From the NCBI RefSeq assembly GCF_000019805.1, contig NC_010525.1, forward strand, positions 1,476,618 to 1,540,617: a stretch of DNA of 64,000 nucleotides, written 5' to 3'. The stretch comes from Pyrobaculum neutrophilum V24Sta. GTDB taxonomy: Archaea; Thermoproteota; Thermoprotei; Thermoproteales; Thermoproteaceae. This document shows positions 40,065 to 49,985 of the stretch, one piece after another (the first letter of the stretch is position 1; each line of letters starts with the position of its first letter). A program made the translations under genes and the position numbers. The notes beneath the pieces are model-generated. The model had not been told where the DNA came from and searched no databases. It was given only the letters and a program-made list of their open reading frames with translations.

Positions 40065-40748
40065 CTACATATGTTTTTTGTACAGCTCCACGATCTCCTC
40101 GAGGGAGAGCTGGTACACTCGCCTGTCCCCCTCCCCGAGCCCAAGCCGCCGGAGGGTCTTGCGCCGCGCCGAGAAGAGCCAGGCGGTGAAGCGCTGGAAC
40201 CCGTCGAAGTCCTCTACGCAGGGCGGTCTGGGGGTGAGGCGCACGACGGCGGAGTAGACCCTTGGGGGCGGCTGGAAGACGCGCGGCGGTAGCGTCCTCA
40301 GCACCTCCACCTCGTAGTGGCACTGGACGGCAACCGTCAGCCTGCCGTAGTTCTCCCCGCCGGGCGCTGCCGCGAGCCTCTCCGCCACCTCCCTCTGGAC
40401 GGTCACGACGGCGGGCATCCTGTGTCTGGCCAGCTTCATGAGGAGGGGGGAGGTGATGGAGTAGGGGATGTTTGAGACGAAGTAGTCCGCCCTGGGCCAC
40501 TCCACCTCAAGCGCGTCCCCCTCGATTACGACGACGTTGGGGGGAGCGGTTTTTCGGAGGAGCTCGGCGAGGCGCCTGTCGACCTCTATGGCGTAGACCG
40601 TCCTGGCCCTCTCGGCCAGGGGGATAGTTAGGGCTCCCCTGCCCGGCCCGACCTCCAAGACGTCGAGGCCTGGGGGGACCAACTCGGCTATGTACCGCGC
40701 CGCCGAGGGATCTCTGAGGAAGTGCTGGCTCCACCGCCTCCTCCGCAC
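40065..40748 (-). CDS. rsmA: 16S rRNA dimethyladenosine transferase KsgA/Dim1
   Basis: 227 residues. WSQHFLRDPSAARYIAEL, the SAM loop VLEVGPGRGALTIPLAERA and the catalytic YFVSNIPYSITSPLL define the family, which dimethylates two adjacent adenines near the 3' end of 16S rRNA. GTG start; the minus-strand TATA GATATAAATACC is centred 22 nt upstream, within the gap shared with gatE. Ends 18 nt before RNase Z on the same strand, likely an operon. Confidence 0.95.
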   Translation of the reverse strand: MRRRRWSQHFLRDPSAARYIAELVPPGLDVLEVGPGRGALTIPLAERARTVYAIEVDRRLAELLRKTAPPNVVVIEGDALEVEWPRADYFVSNIPYSITSPLLMKLARHRMPAVVTVQREVAERLAAAPGGENYGRLTVAVQCHYEVEVLRTLPPRVFQPPPRVYSAVVRLTPRPPCVEDFDGFQRFTAWLFSARRKTLRRLGLGEGDRRVYQLSLEEIVELYKKHM

Positions 40749-40751
40749 GAC

Positions 40752-40776
40752 ATATTTAAAACCGGTATTTATATCG
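40752..40776. promoter_or_regulatory. Interlaced divergent promoters of rsmA and gatE
   Basis: Two TATA boxes cross each other: TATTTAAAA (centre about 40757) serves gatE 24 nt downstream on the plus strand, and ATTTATATC (centre about 40770) read on the minus strand serves rsmA 22 nt away. Each polymerase footprint would block the other, so the two genes may compete. Confidence 0.55.
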
Positions 40777-40780
40777 CCAC

Positions 40781-42604
40781 GTGGACTACAGATCGCTTGG
40801 GCTTAAGACGGGCCTTGAGATACACATACAGCTGAACACCAGGAGGAAGCTCTTCTGCCACTGCCCGCCCGTGTTGAGAGACGACGAGCCTCACTTCCGC
40901 CTCGAGAGGAGGCTCCACGTCTCCGTGAGCGAGCTAGGCGCCGTGGACCCCGCCGTGATGTGGGAGGTGAGGAAGAGGAGGCGCTACGTCTACGAGGGCT
41001 ACCGCGATACCACATGCCTAGTGGAGCTGGACGAGGAGCCACCTCATCTGCCCGACGAGGAGGCTCTGGCGACGGCGGTCGCCGTGGCGAAGATGTTCAA
41101 CGCGAAGCTTTTCGACGAGATCCACGTCATGAGGAAGACCGTCGTCGACGGCTCCAACGTGTCCGGCTTCCAGCGGACCATGCTCGTGGCCTACGGAGGC
41201 AGGGCCAAGATCCTGGGCTACGACATCGGGGTGGAGACCATAGCTCTTGAGGAAGATGCCGCTAGGAAGATAGCGGAGGAGGGCAAGACGGTTATCTACC
41301 GCCTCGATAGACTGGGCGTACCCCTCATAGAGATCGCGACGGAGCCTATGACGTACACGCCGCAGCAGGTGGAGGAGGTGGCCTGGATAATTGGATACAG
41401 CGTGAAGATCACGGGGAGGGCCAAGAGGGGCCTCGGCACGGTTAGGCAAGACGTAAACGTCTCCATCGCTGGGGGCGCCAAGACGGAGATCAAGGGGGTG
41501 CCCGACCTCTCCCTAATACCGAAGGTCATAGAGTACGAGGTGCAGAGGCAGCTCAACCTTCTGAGGATCGCCGAGGAGCTCAAGAGGAGGGGGGTGGGCA
41601 GGGTGGAGCCCTCCCTTGTGGACGTCACGCAGGCCTTCGCCAACACGAAGTCGAAGGTGGTCAAGAGGGTGCTTGAGGCGGGGGGGCGCGTCGTGGCTTT
41701 GAAAACCCCAGGCTTCCAGAAGCTTCTGGGGGCCGAGGTGCAGCCGGGCAGACGCTTCGGCACAGAGCTGGCGGACTACGTGAGGGCTTGGACGGAGCTC
41801 GGCGGCCTCCTCCACAGCGACGAGCTGCCGGGATACGGCATTACGGCGGAGGAGGTGAGGGAGGTGGCGGCTAGGGCGGGCGCGGAGTCCTTCGTCCTCC
41901 TTATGGGCACAGACGAGAGGGAGCTCGCGGAGGCGGCGGCGGTAGTGGCGGAGAGGCTTAACGCGGCTCCGCGCGGCGTGCCGGAGGAGACCAGGGGGGC
42001 TAACCCAGATGGCACAACGCGGTTTCTCAGGCCTAGGCCGGGCGCCGCTAGGATGTACCCGGAGACCGACATCCCGCCTGTGAAGATAACCTTCGAGATT
42101 TTGAGGAAGGCCGAGGAGGTGGCGAAGGCGAGCATCGAGGGGAAGCTTGCCGAGCTGACGTCGATGGGCTTGAGCAGAGATATGGCGCTTCAGTTGATAA
42201 AATCCCCCCACCTGGAGAAGTTCGAAGACCTCGTGGCGAAGTACAAGGTGCCGCCTCAGCAGATAGCCACGATCCTCCTAAACGTCTCCAAGGCCTTGGC
42301 CAGGGAGGGGGTGGAGGTGACCGACGAGAAGATCGCCTCTGTCCTAGACGCCTTGGCGAAGAGGGTCATCACGAAGGAGGCCGTGGAGGAGGTGCTGAGG
42401 AACATGAAGGCCGGCGAATCCGCCGAGGAGGCGGCGAGGAGGCTGGGGCTGCTGAGGATGCCCTACGACGAGGTGAAGAAGGTGGTGGAGGAGGTGGTGA
42501 AGGCTGTGGGGAGGGAGAAGGCGCTGGGGGAGGTCATGAGGAGGTACAGGGGGAGGGTAGACGTGGAGGACGTCAAACGCGCCATCTCTGAGATACATTT
42601 TTAA
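40781..42604 (+). CDS. gatE: Glutamyl-tRNA(Gln) amidotransferase subunit E
   Basis: 607 residues. GLKTGLEIHIQLNTRRKLFCHCPP and VYEGYRDTTCLVELDEEPPHLPDEEAL are the GatB/E kinase-like core; a central inserted domain related to bacterial AspRS (about 280-410, GTELADYVRAW...) distinguishes GatE from GatB; the C-terminal Yqey/tail domain follows PRPGAARMYPETDIPP. With GatD (not in the window) it converts Glu-tRNA(Gln) to Gln-tRNA(Gln). Confidence 0.96.
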   Translation: MDYRSLGLKTGLEIHIQLNTRRKLFCHCPPVLRDDEPHFRLERRLHVSVSELGAVDPAVMWEVRKRRRYVYEGYRDTTCLVELDEEPPHLPDEEALATAVAVAKMFNAKLFDEIHVMRKTVVDGSNVSGFQRTMLVAYGGRAKILGYDIGVETIALEEDAARKIAEEGKTVIYRLDRLGVPLIEIATEPMTYTPQQVEEVAWIIGYSVKITGRAKRGLGTVRQDVNVSIAGGAKTEIKGVPDLSLIPKVIEYEVQRQLNLLRIAEELKRRGVGRVEPSLVDVTQAFANTKSKVVKRVLEAGGRVVALKTPGFQKLLGAEVQPGRRFGTELADYVRAWTELGGLLHSDELPGYGITAEEVREVAARAGAESFVLLMGTDERELAEAAAVVAERLNAAPRGVPEETRGANPDGTTRFLRPRPGAARMYPETDIPPVKITFEILRKAEEVAKASIEGKLAELTSMGLSRDMALQLIKSPHLEKFEDLVAKYKVPPQQIATILLNVSKALAREGVEVTDEKIASVLDALAKRVITKEAVEEVLRNMKAGESAEEAARRLGLLRMPYDEVKKVVEEVVKAVGREKALGEVMRRYRGRVDVEDVKRAISEIHF

Positions 42605-42625
42605 GGGCACTCTTCTAAAGGGCCA

Positions 42626-43888
42626 ATGGCGAAAGTTTACATAGCTACGGACGTGCTGGGGTTTTTCGCCGTGGACGAGGGGGGGAACCTGGTGGATAAA
42701 GAGCTGTACGAGAGGAGGCCTGAGGCCATCGCCGCCAGGTTGCTGGAGCTTGAGAAGTCCAACTACGTCCCTGAGCTTGTCTCTCTGGTGGAGAGGCTGA
42801 GGGACAGGGGGGCCAAGGTGGTGGTGGAGGACCCGGAGCTGGCGAGGAAGCTGGTCTCGGCCGTAAAGGGGGCTGAGATCGTTGCCGAGAGCCCGTCGCC
42901 CGTCCTCGTGGCGTTTAGGCAGAACTTCCCAAGGTATCTGCAGGCCGTTGGGCTGAGCTGGGAGGACTACCGCTCCTTCCTGTTTGAGGTAAGCGATTTA
43001 GTGACTAGGCTGAAGCTGAGGCAGGCGGTGGAGAAGAGGGATCTCTTCATAGCGCAGGCCATAAGCACGCTCGACGACGTCGACAAGATCTTGAACTTAA
43101 TCGCCTCTAGGATTAGGGAGTGGTACGGTCTCCACTTCCCCGAGCTGGAGGAGCTGGTTAGAGACAACAGGGAGTACGTGAAGATAGTCTACCACATCGG
43201 CCACAGATCCGGCATCACGGAGGAGAGCTTGAGGAAGATCGCGGCCGAGATGCCGGAGGAGAGGGTGAAGAGGATCGTTGAGTCGGCTAGGAAGAGCATA
43301 GGCGCGGAGATGTCCGAGTGGGACCTGGCGCAGCTCAAGTCCTACGCGGAGGCCTACCTGAAGCTCGACGCGTATAGGGAGAGCCTCGCCAACTACATCG
43401 ACGAGGCTATGAAGGAGGTGGCGCCCAACATAAGGGAGCTTGTGGGGCCGTTGCTGGGGGCTAGGTTGATCAAGCTGGCCGGCGGGCTCACGAGGATGGC
43501 GTTCCTCCCGGCGTCTACGATACAGGTCCTCGGGGCTGAGAAAGCACTCTTTAGGGCTCTGCGCACGGGGGGCAAGCCGCCTAAACACGGCGTGATATTC
43601 CAGTACCCGGAGATCTTCAGATCGCCTAGGTGGCAGAGGGGCAAGATCGCGAGGGCGCTCGCCGCCAAGCTGGCAATTGCGGCAAAGGCAGACGCCTTCA
43701 CGGGCAACTTCATAGCGCCGCGGCTGAAGGAGGAGCTAATGAAGAGGATCCAGGAGATAAAAACGCTCTATGCCAAGCCTCCCCCCAAGGCTCCGCAGCA
43801 GCAGCCCTCCGCCAAGACGCCCCCGCCGCCTCCTCCGCCTAGGAGGGGAGGAGAGAGGAGGCCGCCTCCGCGGAGGGGCCGCCGTTGA
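42626..43888 (+). CDS. nop5: C/D box RNP scaffold protein Nop5 (Nop56/58 homologue)
   Basis: 420 residues: N-terminal fibrillarin-binding domain, a long coiled coil (about 130-230), and the Nop domain (IRELVGPLLGARLIKLAGGLTRMAFLPASTIQVLGAEKALFRAL) that grips the sRNA and L7Ae. The tail is Pro/Arg-rich (TPPPPPPPRRGGERRPPPRR), typical of crenarchaeal Nop5. It is followed after 37 nt by fibrillarin, its direct partner. Confidence 0.97.
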   Translation: MAKVYIATDVLGFFAVDEGGNLVDKELYERRPEAIAARLLELEKSNYVPELVSLVERLRDRGAKVVVEDPELARKLVSAVKGAEIVAESPSPVLVAFRQNFPRYLQAVGLSWEDYRSFLFEVSDLVTRLKLRQAVEKRDLFIAQAISTLDDVDKILNLIASRIREWYGLHFPELEELVRDNREYVKIVYHIGHRSGITEESLRKIAAEMPEERVKRIVESARKSIGAEMSEWDLAQLKSYAEAYLKLDAYRESLANYIDEAMKEVAPNIRELVGPLLGARLIKLAGGLTRMAFLPASTIQVLGAEKALFRALRTGGKPPKHGVIFQYPEIFRSPRWQRGKIARALAAKLAIAAKADAFTGNFIAPRLKEELMKRIQEIKTLYAKPPPKAPQQQPSAKTPPPPPPPRRGGERRPPPRRGRR

Positions 43889-43925
43889 GGCGATAAGTAT
43901 ATAAATCGCGGCGAGGGGGAGCACT

Positions 43926-44633
43926 ATGTCTATAGAGGTGGTCGAGGTGAGACCTCACGAGCGCCACTTCGGCGTCTACGCCCTCAAGTTCGAGGACGGC
44001 TCGGAACGCCTGGCGACTAGGAACCTCACGCCTGGGAAGAGGGTGTACGGGGAGAGGTTGGTCAAGTGGGGCGGGGCGGAGTACAGGGAGTGGAACCCCT
44101 ACAGGTCGAAGCTGGCGGCGGCTATAGCGAACGGGATAAAGTTCGTCCCCATCCAGGAGGGCACTCATATTCTGTACCTAGGCGCGGCCTCCGGCACGAC
44201 CCCCAGCCACATGAGCGATATCGTGGGGGAGAGGGGCTTGATATATTCGGTGGAGTTCTCGCCGCGTGTGTTCAGGGAGTTCATGGAGAAGCTTGTGGAC
44301 CAGGGGAGGAGGAACGTGGTGCCGATACTGGGAGACGCGAGGTTTCCCTACCAGTACGCCCACTACGTAAAAGGCGTTGACGTGGCGTATATCGACGTGG
44401 CGCAGCCCGCCCAAGCCAAGATACTGGCCGACAACGCCGACTACTTCCTAAAGCCCGGCGGCTACGTTATGCTTGTGATCAAGGCCATGAGCATCGACGT
44501 GACGGCGCCGGCGACGGAGACCTTTAAACAGGAGATAAATACGCTCAAGGAGAGGGGCTTCGAGATCCTCGAAACCGTCCACCTGGAGCCCTACGACACC
44601 GCCCACGCGATGGTCGTCGCTAGGAAGAGGTGA
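43926..44633 (+). CDS. flpA: Fibrillarin-like rRNA/tRNA 2'-O-methyltransferase
   Basis: 235 residues. [21 protein letters not shown] is the SAM loop, [15 protein letters not shown] the following strand, and [21 protein letters not shown] carries the catalytic Asp; [12 protein letters not shown] has the Lys of the K-D-K-E set. It is guided by C/D sRNAs. ATAAGTATATAAATCG gives it its own TATA box in the short gap behind nop5. Its last 14 nt overlap the end of the convergent oxidoreductase. Confidence 0.97.
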   Translation: MSIEVVEVRPHERHFGVYALKFEDGSERLATRNLTPGKRVYGERLVKWGGAEYREWNPYRSKLAAAIANGIKFVPIQEGTHILYLGAASGTTPSHMSDIVGERGLIYSVEFSPRVFREFMEKLVDQGRRNVVPILGDARFPYQYAHYVKGVDVAYIDVAQPAQAKILADNADYFLKPGGYVMLVIKAMSIDVTAPATETFKQEINTLKERGFEILETVHLEPYDTAHAMVVARKR

Positions 44634-45669
44634 GAAACTCGTGGATGTGTTGAGCGGCTTTCATACCTGAGCTCAGCGCTTTGCCTATCAGCGAGGGGCC
44701 GATCACCACGTCCCCAGCCGCGAAGACCCCCCGCTTCGTCGTCTGCATCTTCTCGTCCACCTTTATCGTGCCGTCTGGGTTCAGCTCGATCCCTAGGCAC
44801 CTCCCCGGCGGCGTCGGCGCCTCGCCTACCGCCACAAGCGCCGTGTCGAACTCCTCCTCGAACTCGCTGCCGGGCACCGGCTCGGGCCTCGGCCTACCCG
44901 TCTTATCCGGCGGCCCAAGCCTCATCTTGACGAACCTGGCCCTCTCCAGCCTCCTCTCGCCTAGGAAGGCCACCGGGGTTAGGAGCTCCCTGAACTCCAC
45001 TCCCCGGGCCAACAGCTCCTTCTCTATGGTGGATCTGCCGGCGGGCGCCTCGTTGATCGTCCGTCTGTAGGCCACGACGACCTTCTCAGCCCCCTGTAGC
45101 TTCGCCTCAATTGCCGCGTCTACTGCCACAAGCCCCCCGCCCACTACCAGAACCCTCCTCCCAGTTGGGTAGACCTCCTCCCTGGGGAGGTACCCGAGCT
45201 GGTTCGCATAGATTCTGAAGAGGTAGTCCAGGGCTTTGTAGACGCCTTCTAGGTCCTCACCGGGTATGCCCATTTCTCTGCTCCGCCACGTCCCCGTGGT
45301 GATCAACACGGCGTCGTATTTCTCGACGAGGTCCTCAAGCCTTACGAACTGTTTCACGAGGCGGAGGGCCTCGTGGTCGTGCGGCTTCTCGCCGCAGTAT
45401 ACGAAGGTGGACGTGTAGAAGACGGCGCCTGCCTCCGCCAGCTCTTTGACCCCCTCCCTCACCCCCTCCCTGGGGACCCGGAAGGAGGGTATCCCGAAGA
45501 TGAGGAGGCCGCCGGGCTCCGGCAACGCGTCGTAGATGTGCACCTCGTGTCCATTGCAGAGGAGCACCCCAGCCGCCCCGAGGCCGGCTGGGCCTGCCCC
45601 AACAACGGCGACCTTCTTCCCCGTAGGCGGCTTTTTCGTGTTGGGCCTACACCTCAGGAGGAACTTCAT
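44620..45669 (-). CDS. GltD-type NAD(P)H-dependent flavoprotein oxidoreductase
   Basis: 349 residues. First dinucleotide fold [20 protein letters not shown], the GltD signature [25 protein letters not shown], a second fold [33 protein letters not shown], and near the C-terminus [21 protein letters not shown] (FAD). It equals the FAD/NAD(P) half of glutamate synthase small subunit or NfnB-like proteins but lacks the N-terminal iron-sulfur domain, so its electron partner is open. CCATAAAAACC lies 24 nt before the ATG. Confidence 0.88.
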   Translation of the reverse strand: MKFLLRCRPNTKKPPTGKKVAVVGAGPAGLGAAGVLLCNGHEVHIYDALPEPGGLLIFGIPSFRVPREGVREGVKELAEAGAVFYTSTFVYCGEKPHDHEALRLVKQFVRLEDLVEKYDAVLITTGTWRSREMGIPGEDLEGVYKALDYLFRIYANQLGYLPREEVYPTGRRVLVVGGGLVAVDAAIEAKLQGAEKVVVAYRRTINEAPAGRSTIEKELLARGVEFRELLTPVAFLGERRLERARFVKMRLGPPDKTGRPRPEPVPGSEFEEEFDTALVAVGEAPTPPGRCLGIELNPDGTIKVDEKMQTTKRGVFAAGDVVIGPSLIGKALSSGMKAAQHIHEFLTSS

Positions 45670-45777
45670 ATGGGCGAGAACGCACTGGTTTTTATGGATG
45701 GTACGGCTCTAGGCTAATTGTATATCTCGTAGCGGGTTCAATACAACTGTATCGTTATAATTACGCGAGGCGCGCGT

Positions 45778-46332
45778 TTAGCAGATCTTCTTCGAGTACT
45801 TGATTTCAAGCGTCGTGCATATGTAGTCTAGGCTTATCCTCACTGCGTCGTTGATAGATAGGTAGGAGGTGTCTAGGACGAGGTCGAAAATTGTGAGGTT
45901 GTGGATGTCGATGCCGTAGAGAGATAGGTACCTCTTCCTGTTTAGCTCCTCCCTCTCCCTCACCTCTCTAAGGGCTTCCTCGAAGCTCTTCTTGTCGCGT
46001 ATGGAGACCCTTTTGGCTCTAACCTCGCTAGAGGCCTTGAGGTATATACAGACGTCTGCGTAGGGCCGGGCCACCCAGGCGGCTAGGTGGCCCTCCACCA
46101 CCACGTCTCCTGCCTTCGCCTTTTCGGCGGTTAGCGCGTCGATCATTTTGTCGATTTCCGGGTTTGTCTCCGCGTATCTGTGGAACTCCACCAAGTCCAT
46201 CCCCATCTTCGCCGCAAGCTCCCTGAAGATGGTCCCGGAGGACACCAGCGGTACCTTTAAAACCCTGGCGACCTCCCGCGCTATGGTGGTTTTGCCGCTG
46301 CCCGGCTGTCCAGATACCGCTACTACAACCAC
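45778..46332 (-). CDS. cmk: Cytidylate kinase, archaeal type
   Basis: 184 residues, the short archaeal form. P-loop AVSGQPGSGKTTIAREVARVL, then SSGTIFRELAAKMGMDLVEFHRYAE with the CMP-binding positions and VVVEGHLAAWVARPYADVCIYLKAS. It phosphorylates CMP/dCMP. Starts 4 nt after the L34e stop on the same strand, the L34e-Cmk order common in Crenarchaeota. Confidence 0.95.
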   Translation of the reverse strand: MVVVAVSGQPGSGKTTIAREVARVLKVPLVSSGTIFRELAAKMGMDLVEFHRYAETNPEIDKMIDALTAEKAKAGDVVVEGHLAAWVARPYADVCIYLKASSEVRAKRVSIRDKKSFEEALREVREREELNRKRYLSLYGIDIHNLTIFDLVLDTSYLSINDAVRISLDYICTTLEIKYSKKIC

Positions 46333-46335
46333 GGC

Positions 46336-46590
46336 TTATTTCCTCACGGCCAGGCGGATAGCCCTGGCCAACGCCTTGTGTGAAAAAACGCCGCCGTACG
46401 GCCTAGTCGGCGCTCTGTTGGAAACGCCAAATCTGTAGATCTTCTTGTTCATGCCCCCGATGGCGAGGCCTGTGATGGGGCAACGCGGCGCGCCCTTTGC
46501 CCTCTTCTCGTAGTGTACCGCTGTCCTTCCGCCGGGGGTCCTCACCTTTATTCTCCTGACGCTTCTAGATCGATAGGCTGGACGGGGCAT
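46336..46590 (-). CDS. rpl34e: 50S ribosomal protein L34e
   Basis: 84 residues: [41 protein letters not shown], then [16 protein letters not shown], characteristic of L34e; only one of the cysteines of the zinc-binding form is kept (RCPITG). GTTTTAAAACC is centred about 23 nt before the ATG in the gap shared with EF-1-alpha. Confidence 0.96.
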
Positions 46591-46667
46591 GGGCGGATTT
46601 TTACACGGGTTTTAAAACTTTAGAACCGCTAATCGAAAAATTTATAAGGACGGGCATAAAGCCGCCT

Positions 46668-48002
46668 ATGCCGTCCATAGTACTGCCACCAAAACCAACT
46701 GCTCTACAAAAGCCACACTTGAACCTGGCTGTGGTGGGGCACGTCGACAACGGCAAGTCGACGTTGGTGGGCCGTCTGCTGTATGAGACGGGGTACGTCG
46801 ACGAGAAGGCGTTTAAGGAGATCGAGGAGATGGCGAAGAAGATGGGCAAGGAGGACTTCGCCTTCGCCTGGATACTTGACAGGTTCAAGGAGGAGAGGGA
46901 GCGCGGCGTCACCATCGAGGCCACCCACGTGGGCTTCGAGACGGGGAAGCTCTTCATCACGATCATCGATCTGCCCGGCCACAGAGACTTCGTGAAAAAC
47001 ATGATAGTGGGCGCGAGCCAGGCCGACGCCGCGTTGTTTGTGATATCTGCTCGCCCCGGCGAGTTCGAGACCGCGATAGGGCCCCAGGGCCAGGGCAGGG
47101 AGCACCTCTTCCTCATAAGGACGCTCGGCATACAGCAGCTGGTAGTCGCCGTGAACAAGATGGACGCCGTGAACTACGACCAGAAGAGGTACGAGCAGGT
47201 GAAGGCGGAGGTGTCTAAGCTCCTGAAGCTCCTCGGCTACGACCCGTCCAAGATCCAGTTCGTCCCGGTAAGCGCAATCAAGGGCGACAACATCAAGGCC
47301 AAGTCCTCCAACACGCCGTGGTACAACGGGCCAGCCCTCCTAGAGGTGTTGGACACGTTCCAGCCGCCTCCGAGGCCGACGGACAAGCCGCTTAGGATGC
47401 CCATACAGGACGTCTTCACGATCACCGGCGCCGGCACGGTGGTGGTGGGCAGGGTGGAGACCGGCGTGTTGAAGGTAGGCGACAGAGTGGTGGTGGTGCC
47501 GCCCGCCAAGGTGGGCGACGTGAGATCTATCGAGACCCACCACATGAAGCTGGAGCAGGCGCAGCCCGGCGACAACGTCGGCGTAAACGTTAGAGGCATC
47601 GGCAAGGAGGACGTGAAGCGTGGAGATGTGTTGGGGAAGGTGGACAACGTGCCGACGGTGGCCGAGGAGATCGTGGCTCGTATAGTAATCCTCTGGCACC
47701 CCACCGCCATAGGGCCGGGCTACGCGCCAGTCATGCACATACACACGGCCACGGTGCCTGTCCAGATCACAGAGCTGATCTCGAAGCTCGACCCGCGTAC
47801 CGGCCAGGCGGTTGAGCAGAAGCCGCAGTTTATAAAGCAGGGCGACGTGGCGCTGGTGAAGATAAAGCCTCTTAAGCCGGTGGTCGCCGAGAAGTTCAGC
47901 GACTTCCCGCCGCTCGGCCGCTTCGCCCTCCGCGACATGGGCAGAACCATCGCCGCTGGCCAGATAATCGAGGTCAAGCCGGCCCAGGTGCAGATCAAGT
48001 AA
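46668..48002 (+). CDS. tef1: Elongation factor 1-alpha (aEF1A)
   Basis: 444 residues with all GTPase motifs: VVGHVDNGKSTLVGRLLY (P-loop), ERGVTIEATHVGF (switch I), DLPGHRDFVKNMIVGASQAD (G3), AVNKMDAVNY (G4) and PVSAIKGDNI (G5), followed by two beta-barrel domains. It brings aminoacyl-tRNA to the ribosome. AAATTTATAAGG is centred 26 nt before the ATG. A short N-terminal extension (PSIVLPPKPTALQKPHL) is typical of Pyrobaculum EF-1-alpha. Confidence 0.98.
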   Translation: MPSIVLPPKPTALQKPHLNLAVVGHVDNGKSTLVGRLLYETGYVDEKAFKEIEEMAKKMGKEDFAFAWILDRFKEERERGVTIEATHVGFETGKLFITIIDLPGHRDFVKNMIVGASQADAALFVISARPGEFETAIGPQGQGREHLFLIRTLGIQQLVVAVNKMDAVNYDQKRYEQVKAEVSKLLKLLGYDPSKIQFVPVSAIKGDNIKAKSSNTPWYNGPALLEVLDTFQPPPRPTDKPLRMPIQDVFTITGAGTVVVGRVETGVLKVGDRVVVVPPAKVGDVRSIETHHMKLEQAQPGDNVGVNVRGIGKEDVKRGDVLGKVDNVPTVAEEIVARIVILWHPTAIGPGYAPVMHIHTATVPVQITELISKLDPRTGQAVEQKPQFIKQGDVALVKIKPLKPVVAEKFSDFPPLGRFALRDMGRTIAAGQIIEVKPAQVQIK

Positions 48003-48050
48003 ACGCTCGTTTTCCCCCGTCACGGCGATCGCTCCCGTCTCGTATTTTCC

Positions 48051-49625
48051 TCAGATACGGCTCTCCCTCCTTAGTTTTGGCGTCGCGCCTCCGTGGTGTG
48101 TCCACCTCTCCCCCACCGTGACCAACAGGGGGGCTGGCACGGACACCCCAGTCACCACCGCCTCCGCCTCGTCTAGCGTTCGCAGGGGCCTTGGGTCTTC
48201 CAGGTGTTCTGCGACGGAGGCTACGTACTTTAGGTCGTGTGGGTTTATCATCCTCTTGAATATCTGCGTCATGGCCTGCGACGCCACGTCTTGGTCGAGC
48301 TTGGAGGGCCTTTGGGTGATTAGGCAGAGCCCAAGCCCGAACTTCCTGCCCTCTCTGGCGATCTTTGCAACGTAGCTCTTGCTCACGGCCGCGGCCGCCG
48401 GGGCGAAGTTGTGGGCCTCCTCTATCACTATGAAGGTCGTTAGGTTCTTCCTCTGCACCGCCACTCTGTACATCTGGTCGAGTAGGGCCGCCAGGAATAT
48501 CTGCTGGTCGAGGCTGTCTAGCCCGGATACGTCGAAGACGTGTATGGCGGGGGTCGTGAGGTAGGAGTGGGGGTCGAGGAGCTTTATGGGCTCCCCCTGG
48601 TAGGTTTCGCCGTATCTGGTTATGAAGATCGGGCTTGTGTATAGGAGCGTCCTGAGCCTCCCCTCTAGCCCCCGGAGGGCCATGTCGCCGGCGTAGCCCG
48701 GCGGCGCCGCGTGTCTACCGCCCTCCACGACCTCCTTTATCAGCTCCTCAACTGTGGTCAACGGTTGCCTCTCGCCGTAGCTGGTGGCGGCTTGCCAGCC
48801 CTCCTCCAGTATCCTCCGCTGGGCGTCTGTGAGGCCGTATAGGCTGTCCAGTATTTTTTCAAGTGTGCGGAGGGGGAGGGTCCTCGGGTTTACGCCGACT
48901 CTGGTGTAGCTCCTGGGCCTTCCAAACCTCCTTCTGAAGGCCTCGTCTATAGGCGTGGTGTCCACCTTGCCGACTACATAGATCTTGACCTTCTCCGCGA
49001 CGGCCTTCCCCTCCTCGGAGGCGGGCTGAGACATGGCTGAGTACTCGCCGTGGGGGTCGACCACGACTATGGGTATGTCCAAGGCGCTGATTCTCTCTAT
49101 TATGACCCCCGCCAGCCAGCTTTTGCCCGCCCCAGTGCTGGCGAGTATGGCGCAGTGGTGGGTCACAAGCCTCTCCGCGTCTACCCAGGCCGGGATGTCG
49201 GTCCCCTTTATCCTGCCTATGGTGACGTAGGTGCCCTCGTCAGGCGGGGCAAAAAACTCCTCAAGCTCCCTCTTGGAGGTTCGGTACACGAAAGCCAGCG
49301 GTTTGACGGGCTTCTGTGGCCGCACGATCCGGCGGCCCTCCCTTGCCCCCAGAACCGCGGCCTTGGCCTCCGTGTAGTACAAGGCCTCTTCTATGCCCAA
49401 CACCTCCTTCACCTCCTCCACCGCCTCGGCGTCGTCGAATTGTGAGATGAGGCGCGGCTCGGCGGCGGCGTTTCTGTACCTCAGCGCGACGACACGCGAG
49501 ATGACGCGCCTCCCGTCGATCTCCACAGCTACGAAGGAGCCGACGTCTAGCTCCACTCCTCGGAACGTCTTAAATATGTAGTGGTATATAGAGGGGGATC
49601 TCACCACGACGCCTATCTTCTCCAC
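48051..49625 (-). CDS. herA: HerA-type bipolar DNA helicase/translocase
   Basis: 524 residues. N-terminal HAS-barrel (GVVVRSPSIYHYIFKTFRGVELDVGSFVAVE), Walker A HHCAILASTGAGKSWLAGVII, Walker B IPIVVVDPHGEYSAM, and later TTFIVIEEAHNFAP with FGLGLCLITQRPSKLDQDV (sensor). HerA hexamers work with nuclease NurA in end resection; NurA is not in this window, so assignment to the canonical HerA rather than a paralogue is open. Confidence 0.9.
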   Translation of the reverse strand: MEKIGVVVRSPSIYHYIFKTFRGVELDVGSFVAVEIDGRRVISRVVALRYRNAAAEPRLISQFDDAEAVEEVKEVLGIEEALYYTEAKAAVLGAREGRRIVRPQKPVKPLAFVYRTSKRELEEFFAPPDEGTYVTIGRIKGTDIPAWVDAERLVTHHCAILASTGAGKSWLAGVIIERISALDIPIVVVDPHGEYSAMSQPASEEGKAVAEKVKIYVVGKVDTTPIDEAFRRRFGRPRSYTRVGVNPRTLPLRTLEKILDSLYGLTDAQRRILEEGWQAATSYGERQPLTTVEELIKEVVEGGRHAAPPGYAGDMALRGLEGRLRTLLYTSPIFITRYGETYQGEPIKLLDPHSYLTTPAIHVFDVSGLDSLDQQIFLAALLDQMYRVAVQRKNLTTFIVIEEAHNFAPAAAAVSKSYVAKIAREGRKFGLGLCLITQRPSKLDQDVASQAMTQIFKRMINPHDLKYVASVAEHLEDPRPLRTLDEAEAVVTGVSVPAPLLVTVGERWTHHGGATPKLRRESRI

Positions 49626-49664
49626 TCTAAATGCCGACGCCGCCGTTTTTAAGACCGGCCGCCA

Positions 49665-49970
49665 CTATCCAGCCAGCTTCTTGACCACTTCGGCCAGCTG
49701 GTTGGGCTCCACCACGTATACGTGGCCTCTGCCGTCGACGATCTCGGCCCTGTCTTCGAAGATGTATACCGTATACAGCGGGGGGTCCACCGAGGTGAAG
49801 TGCTCCACGGGGAAGGCCCTCCTCACCACGCCCTGCCTATCTATGTATACTTTTACATAGTGGCTCTCGTGTTGGACTAACACCTCGTGGAGTCCGCCCA
49901 CCGGCTCCTTGTCTATCCTCAGCTCTATCTTGACCTCTCTCCCGCATATTGGACATCTAAACGTAGCCAC
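49665..49970 (-). CDS. Hypothetical protein with a single CPxC pair
   Basis: 101 residues. TFRCPICGREVKIELRIDKEPVGG at the start gives half a zinc ribbon, so it may dimerise around metal; the rest is beta-rich (LHEVLVQHESHYVKVYIDRQGVVRRAFPVEHF...YTVYIFEDRAEIVDGRG). No family recognised. It lies between Dph2 and HerA on the same strand. Confidence 0.75.
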   Translation of the reverse strand: MATFRCPICGREVKIELRIDKEPVGGLHEVLVQHESHYVKVYIDRQGVVRRAFPVEHFTSVDPPLYTVYIFEDRAEIVDGRGHVYVVEPNQLAEVVKKLAG

Positions 49971-49985
49971 GTGGTAATCTGGGGG

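Noticed and set aside
41050-43800. Long antisense frames in gatE and nop5
   Set aside because: They are shadows caused by high GC and codon bias; the sense proteins are clear.
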